Source of the DNA: CATQHP01 sp965214915
GTDB taxonomy: Bacteria > Acidobacteriota > Terriglobia > Bryobacterales > UBA6623
Assembly (NCBI GenBank): GCA_965214915.1
Contig: CBDCCP010000003.1
Coordinates: forward strand, 62,001-126,000
Length of the DNA: 64,000 nt
Reading direction: 5' to 3'
Of this stretch, positions 18,096 through 25,900 are shown piece by piece. Position 1 is the stretch's first letter. Each line of letters opens with the position of its first letter. The position numbers and the translations under genes were made by a program. Under the pieces are notes generated by a model. The model had not been told where the DNA came from, ran no database searches, and saw nothing but the letters and a program-made list of their open reading frames with translations.

Positions 18096-18959
18096 CTATT
18101 GCAGCCGGTCGATCTCCGCCCGAAGATAAGCGATCGATTCGTTCACGATCTTTTCCGCCCCCGGAGTGAAGTCGAAAACTTCCATCGACACCCATCCGTC
18201 GAATGCGCGGTCCTTGGCGATCTGCAGGACCGGCTTGAAGTCGTAGCCTCCGTCCGGACGGGGGTAGCTGCCGTCCAATTCATTGACGTGAATGTGGCGG
18301 ATCTTGGGCCAGTGCCGGGCAACGAGAGCGGCGTGCGGCTCGACCTCATCGACCGCATTATGGGAGTCGAACATCGTCTGCACGTTCGCGCTGCCGATTG
18401 TTTCGACGATCTCCGCGGCGCGGTCGAGCGTCAAGATCACATCGCATTGCGCGGCCGGCAGAGCCTCGACGCAAAGCGTCACGCCGGCGGCTTCAAGATC
18501 CGCAACGATCGAGCGCAATCCGTCAATGTAGTTCCGCTCCGCTTGCGCCGTTGTCAGCCCGCCTGTGGTCTTCCTTTGTCCCGGCGAACCGAATACCATC
18601 ACGCCGCCCATCCCGCCGTCGGGGCGTAAATCGGCGCACAAGGCAACCAACCCGCGCACGTATTCCCAACTATGCGCCCGAACTTTCTCATCCGGAGTCG
18701 TTACGTGCAGACCTTGCGGGCCGACCGTCAGCCAGTGCAGCCCGACAAACTCAAGTCCCTCGGAAACGACGATGTCGCGAATTTCCCGGCGCCGCGCGGA
18801 AGAGAGTTGCGTAGCGTCGGGCAGCAGAGTGAACGGCGCAATCTCGATCCCGTCCCACCCGGCGGACTTGATCGAGCGGCAAGACTCCGCGAAATCCGTC
18901 TCGCCGTAGAGTTCGTTGCAAACCGACAACCGGAACGGAGCGTTTGACCTCACTGCCAT
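18096..18959 (-). CDS. Sugar phosphate isomerase/epimerase (xylose isomerase-like TIM barrel)
   Basis: Cytoplasmic TIM-barrel enzyme of 287 residues. Visible family features are CRSIKSAGWDGIEIAPF at the start of the barrel, VEALPAAQCDVILTL (glutamate ligand), MFDSHNAVDE, HIHVNELDG and the terminal WVSMEVFDF glutamate, which together would bind a divalent metal. The start at 18959 (MAVRSNAPF) is chosen; the longer frame reads through the divergent neighbour's leader. Another TIM-barrel isomerase is transcribed divergently 111 bp away, and shared regulation is likely. The natural sugar is not known. Confidence 0.88.
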   Translation of the reverse strand: MAVRSNAPFRLSVCNELYGETDFAESCRSIKSAGWDGIEIAPFTLLPDATQLSSARRREIRDIVVSEGLEFVGLHWLTVGPQGLHVTTPDEKVRAHSWEYVRGLVALCADLRPDGGMGGVMVFGSPGQRKTTGGLTTAQAERNYIDGLRSIVADLEAAGVTLCVEALPAAQCDVILTLDRAAEIVETIGSANVQTMFDSHNAVDEVEPHAALVARHWPKIRHIHVNELDGSYPRPDGGYDFKPVLQIAKDRAFDGWVSMEVFDFTPGAEKIVNESIAYLRAEIDRLQ

Positions 18960-19027
18960 AGAGTACCGTGTTTCGTCCGAAATTCCCCAGGACGATCCCG
19001 AAAACGCTATCATGGAGGATTGTATTG

Positions 19028-19044
19028 CCCCTCGGGACGAGGGG
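19028..19044 (+). promoter_or_regulatory. Hairpin in the leader of the Tat-exported isomerase gene
   Basis: Perfect 7-bp stem (CCCCTCG / CGAGGGG) with a GGA loop, ending 26 bases before the ATG at 19071, in the 111-bp region shared by two divergent isomerase genes. It may be an operator or an RNA structure in the leader; no partner is known. Confidence 0.3.
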
Positions 19045-19070
19045 ATAGGAGAGCTGGAAACACACCCGCT

Positions 19071-19964
19071 ATGACCCGCACAACGACCCGCAGACAATTC
19101 ACGCAAACCGTTTTCACTGGCGCCGTCGGACTGACCGCGGCGAGCTGCGCCGCCGCGCATGAGACCAATGGCTCTACTTTCAAGGGAGTTACGGTGGGCG
19201 CGCAGAGCTACAGCTTCCGCGACCGCCCCGTCGAAGAAGCCATCGCCGCAATGAAAGAGGTCGGATTCGGCCTATGCGAAATGTGGAGCGGCCACATGGA
19301 GCCTCTTCGCGAGACCCGCGGCGCGGCGGACGGCAGGGCGAAGCTCCGCGAATACCGCCTGACAACGCCGCTCTCGCGATACGAGAAGATCGGCCGCGCC
19401 TTCCATGAAGCCGGGATCGACCTTTACGCCTATAACTACAGTTTCAGGGACGACTTCACCGACGAAGAAATCGAACGCGGCTTCGAAATGGCCAAAGCGC
19501 TCGGAGCCAAAGTGATTACCGCCTCCGGCCACGTCTCCGTATCGAAGCGCGTCGATCGATACGCCAAGCGGTACGACATACCGGTGGGCATGCATAACCA
19601 CTCCAGGATTCGCGAAAACGAGTTCGCCACGCCCAAGGACTTCGACGCGGCCCGCATGGGCGCCAGCCACATCGCAATCAACCTCGATATCGGGCACTTC
19701 GTCGCCGCCGGATTCGATCCCATCGACTACATCGAGCGCCACCACGGAGACATCGTCGCTCTGCACATCAAAGACCGCAAGCGCAACCAGGGCGAGAACA
19801 CAGCATTCGGCGAGGGAGACACTCCGATCACGGAAGTGCTGCAGTTATTGCGTGACCGCAACTTCAAGATCCCGGCCAACATCGAGTACGAATACAAAGG
19901 CGCCGATACGGTTGCCGAGGTCAAGAAGTGTTTCAACTATTGCAAGCAGGCGCTCGAGTCCTGA
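19071..19964 (+). CDS. Tat-exported sugar phosphate isomerase/epimerase-family protein
   Basis: TIM-barrel protein of 297 residues with an export signal. The N-terminus TTTRRQFTQTVFTGAVGLTAASC has the twin-arginine motif RRQF, a hydrophobic stretch and a lipobox-like ending (AASC), so it may be a Tat-exported lipoprotein. The barrel follows, with GAQSYSFRDRPVEEAIAAMKEVGF, VGMHNHSR, INLDIGHFVAAG and LHIKDRKR (probable metal and substrate histidines and aspartates), then a terminal IPANIEYEYKGAD glutamate. The hydroxypyruvate isomerase-like family is common in Acidobacteriota and Planctomycetes with Tat signals. ATG 19071 is used because earlier ATGs lie before the signal peptide. The substrate is unknown. 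Confidence 0.88.
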   Translation: MTRTTTRRQFTQTVFTGAVGLTAASCAAAHETNGSTFKGVTVGAQSYSFRDRPVEEAIAAMKEVGFGLCEMWSGHMEPLRETRGAADGRAKLREYRLTTPLSRYEKIGRAFHEAGIDLYAYNYSFRDDFTDEEIERGFEMAKALGAKVITASGHVSVSKRVDRYAKRYDIPVGMHNHSRIRENEFATPKDFDAARMGASHIAINLDIGHFVAAGFDPIDYIERHHGDIVALHIKDRKRNQGENTAFGEGDTPITEVLQLLRDRNFKIPANIEYEYKGADTVAEVKKCFNYCKQALES

Positions 19965-19985
19965 CCGCGCAAGGCCGCTTCAAAA

Positions 19986-20004
19986 GCTTGGAGCCCGTCC
20001 AAGC
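19986..20004 (+). terminator. Possible terminator hairpin after the isomerase gene
   Basis: Inverted repeat GCTTGGA / TCCAAGC, 5-base loop, 22 bases after the stop at 19964 and preceded by AAAA. No T tract follows on the plus strand, so the call is weak. The rest of the 161-bp gap to the PIN gene holds a TATACT hexamer (about 20033) but no clear -35 box. Confidence 0.3.
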
Positions 20005-20125
20005 AGCGCAGAGGAAGTACAGGGCGGTGGTATACTTATCCGTCCACAGACGCATAATTCGTGAATACCATGGCAGGCTCCCCTGAGCGACGACTTCTCC
20101 GCGGCGGCGATCGGGGGATCGAAGC

Positions 20126-21268
20126 GTGAAGGAACTGTGGATCTTTCGAGTCGTTTTTGCCGCGGTCTTCACGCTTCTGTCTTTGGCATTCGAACCGTTC
20201 GGGCTGGGCCCGATTCCTGCCGGCGCATTCGGCGCGTTGCTCGCCGCCGCGGCGATTTTTTTGGAGATACGTCTCCATCGAGTTGCGGCGCAGCGGCTCA
20301 TCGCCGCCGCCGCGGGGCTGACCCTGGGCATACTGGGGGCTTATCCGGCAACGCTCGTCGTCGGCGCGGCGATCGATTCGCCGGGGGCGCCTTACGTTCA
20401 ACTCGGCGTTCTTTTGCTGATGGCGTACCTGGGGTTGCTGGTCGGGGGCGGCAAAGGGGATGCGCTGCTCGCAGGCAAAATCGCCAAGCCCGCGGCCGAA
20501 GAGCGGAAGCCTTCCTCCGCGGCCAAGATTCTCGACACCAGCGTCATCATCGACGGCCGCATCGCCGACGTAGCCGAGACCGGCTTTATCGAGGGAACCC
20601 TGGTCATCCCGCAGTTCGTGCTGTGGGAGCTGCAAACCATAGCCGACTCGTCCGACAGCTCGCGCCGCAACCGCGGCCGCCGGGGACTCGACATTCTCCA
20701 GCGGCTCCAGAACGCCCCCAACATCGACGTTTCGATCGTCGAAAACGACTATCCGCTACTCAAGGAAGTGGACCTCAAGCTCATTGAGCTGGCCAAGGAG
20801 ACCGAGGGGAAGATCGTCACTCACGACTTCAACCTCAATAAGGTCGCGCGCTTGCACGGCGTTTCGATTCTCAATTTGAACGAGCTCGCCAACTCCCTGA
20901 AGCCGGTCGTTCTCCCCGGCGAAACGATGCAGGTCTTTATTATCAAAGAAGGCAAGGAATACAACCAAGGCGTCGCCTATCTCGACGACGGCACGATGGT
21001 GGTAGTGGACAACGCCAGGAAGCACATCTCGAAAAAAATCGATATATCCGTCACGAGCGTTCTGCAAACGACGGCCGGCAAAATGATCTTCGGGCGCTAC
21101 GACGAGCGCGGCGCCGCGCACCGCTCGCCGTCCGCCGGCAGTCAGAAATTCCGGCCGGCGAATCCTCAACGCCCCGACGAGCCGGGTGAAGAAGCGGACC
21201 CGACCGAATCCCGGCGGACGGGAGTTCACCGCTCGCGATATCAGAGGGCCGAGCATGCCGGGCGGTAA
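20126..21268 (+). CDS. PIN/TRAM-domain membrane protein (YacL-like)
   Basis: Protein of 380 residues with about four N-terminal transmembrane helices, then a PIN-domain nuclease fold starting at AAKILDTSVIIDGRIADVAE, where the aspartates are the expected metal ligands, and TEGKIVTHDFNLNKVA with a further aspartate. A TRAM domain follows (VLPGETMQVFIIKEGKEYNQGVAYLDDGTMVVVDNAR). The C-terminal 40 residues are low-complexity and charged. The start is GTG at 20126 after GGGGGA. It leads the operon with ispD (9 bp downstream) and ispF, the same order seen around YacL-type genes in other phyla. The RNA or DNA target is unknown. Confidence 0.92.
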   Translation: MKELWIFRVVFAAVFTLLSLAFEPFGLGPIPAGAFGALLAAAAIFLEIRLHRVAAQRLIAAAAGLTLGILGAYPATLVVGAAIDSPGAPYVQLGVLLLMAYLGLLVGGGKGDALLAGKIAKPAAEERKPSSAAKILDTSVIIDGRIADVAETGFIEGTLVIPQFVLWELQTIADSSDSSRRNRGRRGLDILQRLQNAPNIDVSIVENDYPLLKEVDLKLIELAKETEGKIVTHDFNLNKVARLHGVSILNLNELANSLKPVVLPGETMQVFIIKEGKEYNQGVAYLDDGTMVVVDNARKHISKKIDISVTSVLQTTAGKMIFGRYDERGAAHRSPSAGSQKFRPANPQRPDEPGEEADPTESRRTGVHRSRYQRAEHAGR

Positions 21269-21277
21269 TTCTGCTTC

Positions 21278-21997
21278 ATGAGGGTCGCTGCGATACTTCC
21301 GGCCGCGGGGCTTGGGACGCGGATGGGAAAGGAAGCCTCCGAGCGGTTCGGAACCGGCCGCAAGCAGTTCATGCCGCTCGGCGACGTGTCCGTCCTGGCG
21401 CATACCATCCGCAAATTTCTCGCTGCTCCGAGTGTCGAAGAAATCCTCGTTGTCGTCCCCGCGGAAGACGTCTCCTCCGTCGCAAGCGGCTTGGCCGCGG
21501 AAAGCGCTGTGAAAAGCATCCGCGTGGTCGCCGGGGGCCGCAACCGGCAGGAGTCGGTGCGCAACGGACTCAACGCCGTCTCCGCAGGCATCGACATCGT
21601 GGCGGTTCACGATGGAGTCCGCCCCTTCGTTCCGGTCGATCTGATCGAAGCGGCGATCGCCAAAGCCGCCGAGTCCGGCGCCGTGATTCTAGGTATGCCC
21701 GCGGTGGAAACGGTCAAGCAGGTCAGGAGGAACACGATCGAAGCGACGCTGCCGCGCCAGCGGATCATGTTGGCGCAAACTCCGCAGGTTTTCCGCAAAG
21801 AGCTGCTCGACCGCGCCTTCGACAACGCGGAACGCGACCGGTTTCTCGGCGCCGACGAAGCCGGCCTGGTAGAGCGCCTGAACATAGACGTTCAGGTCAT
21901 GCGCGGGAGCGACCGCAACATCAAGATCACGCGCCCCGGCGACATGGCCCTGGCGCGTCTCTTCTACGAAGAAGAGAGGCGGGCGGCCCGGACATGA
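21278..21997 (+). CDS. ispD: 2-C-methyl-D-erythritol 4-phosphate cytidylyltransferase
   Basis: Third step of the MEP isoprenoid pathway: it joins MEP and CTP to give CDP-methylerythritol. The N-terminal nucleotide-binding motif AAGLGTRMG, the phrase KQFMPLGD, the substrate segment AVHDGVRPFV and QTPQVFRKELL are all characteristic. The length of 239 residues is normal. The last bases overlap the ispF start (ATGA at 21994-21997), so the two proteins are translationally coupled. Confidence 0.95.
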   Translation: MRVAAILPAAGLGTRMGKEASERFGTGRKQFMPLGDVSVLAHTIRKFLAAPSVEEILVVVPAEDVSSVASGLAAESAVKSIRVVAGGRNRQESVRNGLNAVSAGIDIVAVHDGVRPFVPVDLIEAAIAKAAESGAVILGMPAVETVKQVRRNTIEATLPRQRIMLAQTPQVFRKELLDRAFDNAERDRFLGADEAGLVERLNIDVQVMRGSDRNIKITRPGDMALARLFYEEERRAART

Positions 21998-22524
21998 GCG
22001 CGCCGCCGATCCCGAGCATCGACCGGCGCGAGTTCCGCACGGGCGTGGGCTACGACCTGCACCGCCTGGCCGCCGGAAAGAAATTAATCCTCGGAGGCGT
22101 CGAAATCCCTTTCGAGAAGGGGCTGTCCGGGCATTCCGACGCAGATATCTTGCTGCACGCCGTCACCGACGCCCTGCTGGGAGCGGCGTCGATGGGCGAC
22201 ATCGGAGAAATCTTCCCGCCTTCCGACGAGCAGTGGAAAGACGCCGACAGCTCGATCTTTCTGCGGCATGCAAGAGAGCTGCTCGAAGGCTACGGCTGGC
22301 GGATCGTCAACGTCGACACGGTGATCGTGATCGAAAAACCGAAGATTTTGCCGTACCGCGAGCGCATCCGCAGGAATGTCGCAAGCATCCTGAAAATCGA
22401 CGCGGGAGTCGTCAGCATCAAGGCCAAGAGCGCGGAAGGAATAGGGCCGATCGGTCTCGGCGAGGCGGCGGAGGCTCACGCCGTGGCGACGATCAGCCGC
22501 GCGGCCGGGCCAAAGTTGATGTAG
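21994..22524 (+). CDS. ispF: 2-C-methyl-D-erythritol 2,4-cyclodiphosphate synthase
   Basis: Cyclisation step of the MEP pathway: it converts CDP-methylerythritol 2-phosphate to the cyclodiphosphate and releases CMP. The protein has 176 residues, slightly longer than the usual 158 because of about 12 N-terminal residues. Diagnostic are GVGYDLHRL with the zinc-binding Asp and His, SGHSDADILLHAVTDALLGA, and the C-terminal KAKSAEGIGPIG. It overlaps ispD by four bases. Because ispD and ispF are adjacent but separate, they need not act as the fused IspDF enzyme known from some proteobacteria. Confidence 0.95.
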   Translation: MSAPPIPSIDRREFRTGVGYDLHRLAAGKKLILGGVEIPFEKGLSGHSDADILLHAVTDALLGAASMGDIGEIFPPSDEQWKDADSSIFLRHARELLEGYGWRIVNVDTVIVIEKPKILPYRERIRRNVASILKIDAGVVSIKAKSAEGIGPIGLGEAAEAHAVATISRAAGPKLM

Positions 22525-22965
22525 CTTATTGCCCATTGTCGTTAACATATGTTAAAATAGTTCAGATTGTTAATTTGGGTCGGTTCCACGTCGGCGACTG
22601 GGACGAAGCAGCGGGACGAAGCAGTGAATCTTTTGCATGGGCAGTGCGAGGAAGACAAGGTGTGCGCAATCGGTGGGGACACATCTGTTATGGCATGTAA
22701 AAGCCAACCCGTCAACCCGCTAGACCCGCCGGCAATAAGGAGTGCGGGCGCCGCGTTTGCTACCCGGCGGTCCCCTCTTCCCTTCTTCCCAAGCCTCGTT
22801 TCCCGCGGAAAAAGGAGTCCGCGGCAAGCCGCTTCGAGACGCCTGCAACCGCACTACGCGGGTCGTTCCCGCTGCTGCGTTCGCGCGCATGGACTGACTA
22901 TCGCCCGCGCCGCCGCTTTGTGCGCGTACCGATACTGAATTTTCCCTACGCTAGCGAGGCAACCC
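22525..22965. other. Intergenic region before the giant surface-protein gene
   Basis: This 441-bp gap has no convincing gene. It contains the AT-rich palindrome described separately (22542-22555) and a tandem 13-base repeat of GGGACGAAGCAG at 22600-22624. The remainder is GC-rich with several weak hairpins. A GAGG ribosome site precedes the ATG at 22966. ORFs of 60-150 codons here show no domain or plausible composition. I recognise no riboswitch class. Confidence 0.5.
22542..22555. promoter_or_regulatory. AT-rich 14-bp perfect palindrome, candidate operator
   Basis: TTAACATATGTTAA lies 18 bases after the ispF stop in otherwise GC-rich DNA, about 410 bp before the giant surface-protein gene. 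Perfect dyad symmetry suggests a dimeric regulator. A TAAAAT hexamer overlaps its right edge (22553-22558), so it could also cover a -10 box. Confidence 0.4.
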
Positions 22966-25900
22966 ATGCTGAAGCAGATCGTTCAAACCAAGCGCGTTCC
23001 GGCTGCCTTGGCCGGCGCCGCATTGTTGCTGACGACGTTGCTGGCGGCTACCCCGGCGTCGGCGGCGCCGGACTTCCCCTACGCGTCCGCCGATTACACC
23101 TGGACGCGGGGCGAGGACATCGGCTCGGTGGTGTTGCCGGCGGCCACCGGCGGCAACCCTCCGCTGACCTACACCCTGACCCCGGCGGCGGACATCCCCG
23201 ACGGCGTGAGCTTCGACCCCGCCACGCGCACGTTCACCGGCGCGCCGACCACGACGGGCTCGGCCCAACTCATCCTGACCGCCACCGACGGCGACGCCGA
23301 GAGCGACGCCATGTTCATCAACCTCCTCGTCGACGGGCCGCCGTCCTTCTCCGACACGGCTGTCGACTACACCTGGGTGCAGGGCGCGGACATCGGCTCG
23401 GTGGTGTTGCCGGCGGCCGCCGGCGGCAACCCTCCGCTGATCTACGCCCTGACCCCGGCGGCGGACATCCCCGACGGCGTGAGCTTCGACCCCGCCACGC
23501 GCACGCTCACCGGCGCGCCGAGCGCGGTGGGCACGGCCGGCCTCACCCTGACCGCCACCGACAGCGACGGCAACACGGCCGCCACCGACAGCGCCACGCT
23601 GGCCGTCAACATCACCGTCGAGGCCGACGAGGCGCCGTCCTTCCTTCTCTTGTCCTACACCATCTTTTGGACGGTGGGCGCCGACATCGGCGCTGGGGAG
23701 CAGTTGCCGTCGGCCGTCGGCGGCAACCCTCCGCTGACCTATGCCCTGACCCCGGAGGAGGACATCCCCGGCGGCGTGACCTTCGACCCCGCCACGCGCG
23801 CCTTCTCGGGGACGCCCACGACCTCCGGCACGGCCGGCCTCACCCTGACCGCCACCGACAGCGACAACAACACGGCCGCCACCGACAGCGACACGCTGTC
23901 GGTCACAGTCCACGTCCGCCCGCCCGCGCCGGCGAACTTCCGCGCCGAGGCCGGCGACGGCGAGGCGATGCTGCGCTGGGACGACCCCAACGACGCCGGC
24001 ATCGCCAAGTACCAGATCCGGCAATGGCTGGGGGAGGGGGCCGAACCCACTTCCTGGGCCGACATCGCGGGCAGCGGCGCCGGCACGACGAGCCACACCG
24101 TCACCGAGTTGACCAACGGGACGGAATACAGCTTCAGAATCCGCGCCTTCGCCGGCCTGGACGCGGTCAGCTGGAATTCGGATGAAGCGACCGCCACGCC
24201 GATGGAGGGGCTGGCAAGCTGCGGCGACGGTCCCTTGTACGGGCGGACGCAAGGAGTGGTGGACGTCATCGTGGCGGCGGTGGACGGCGTCGACGATTGC
24301 GCCGCCGTCACCGCCGCGCATCTGGCCGCCATCACCGGGCTGTCTTTCTACTTCGACCGCCTGGGCTCGCTGCGGTCCGGCGACTTCGCCGGGCTGACCG
24401 CCCTGAAAGACCTGAATCTGTGGGGAAACGACCTGACCACGCTGCCGGAAGACCTGTTTGCCGGGCTGACCGCCCTGAGAGACCTGAATCTGCGCCAGAA
24501 CCACCTGACCGCCCTGCCGGAAGACCTGTTTGCCGGGCTCTCTGCCCTGAGAGACCTGAATCTGTGGGACAACGACCTGACCACGCTGCCGGAAGACCTG
24601 TTCGACGGGCTCTCTGCCCTGAGAGAGCTGAGTCTGCGAGACAACGCCCTGACCGACCTGCCGGAAGACCTGTTTGCCGGGCTCTCCGCCCTGACCCGGC
24701 TGAGTCTGGAGGAGAACAAGGGCTTGACCAGCCTGCCGGAGGACCTGTTCGACGGGCTGACCGCCCTGGAGGGGCTGCGTCTGGACATGATCGGCTTGAC
24801 CCATGTGCCGGCGGATCTGTTCGACGGACTGACCGCCCTGACAAGTCTGTCCCTGGGCGAGACCCCCCTGACCGGCCTGCCGGCGGGCCTGTTCGCCGGG
24901 CTTTCCGGCCTGCAATTCTTGTCCCTGGACGCAAACGACCTGACCGCCTTGCCGGCGGGCCTGTTCGCCGGGATGACCGAGCTGAGCCAGCTGGACCTGC
25001 GCGACAACAACCTGACCGCCTTGCCGGTCGGCGTGTTCGACGATCTCTCCGGCGTGTACTACCTGTATCTGCAGGGCAACGACCTGACCGCCTTGCCGGC
25101 GGGCCTGTTCGCCGGGATGACCACACTGAATGAGGTGTATCTGAGCGGCAACTCCCTGACCGGCATGCCGGCCGACGCGTTCGCCGGGCGCTCCAACCTG
25201 GGTACCGTGGAGCTGACGGACAACGCCCTGACCTGCCTGCCCGGCGGCCTGTTCGACGGGCTGTCCGAGCTGCGTTCGCTGTGGCTGGCCGGCAACCCGT
25301 TGGGCAACGTGGCGCCGGCCTACTTCGCCGGCCAGGGACTGACGAATTTGAGGACGTTGCTGCTGGGCGCCAACGGCGCATCATCGACGGAACTCGCCGA
25401 CTACCGGACCGTGCTGCCCGGCCTGACCCGCCTGGAATTGACGTCCGGCGCCGAACCGTCCTATCCGGTCTGCGAGGACGCCACGCTGCGCGAGCTCACG
25501 CTGACCCACGGCAGTCCGGCGACCGCGGTGGCCCTGGATCCCGGCTTCGACGCCGCCACCGAAGGGTACGCTGCGCGCGTGCCGCAAGAGGTGGCGGAGG
25601 TGGCGCTGACCGCCACCGCAACGACGGAAACCGCCGACCCGAGCGTCGCCGAGGCACAGATCGCCGCCGACCCTGGCACGGGAACCTTCGCCGAGGCGAC
25701 CGGCGGCGCCCACACCGCCGCGGCGACGCTGAGCGTGGGCGACAACCTCCTGCGCGTGCGGGTAACGGCGATCGACGGCGAGACGACGAAGATCTACACG
25801 CTGACGGTGCGCCGTGCGGCGCCGCCGGGGAACCCGACCACCCTGACCCTGTCCACCGCGGCGGCCGCGTTCGACGAGGACACGACCCCCAGGGTCGCCG

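Noticed and set aside
22567..22938. A 123-codon plus-strand ORF before the surface-protein gene
   Set aside because: No ribosome site, no recognisable domain and arginine-rich composition typical of random GC-rich frames.
24388..25400. Regular 72-bp periodicity resembling a CRISPR array or minisatellite
   Set aside because: The period equals 24 codons and encodes leucine-rich repeats in one long frame; units vary at silent and variable sites and there are no spacers.
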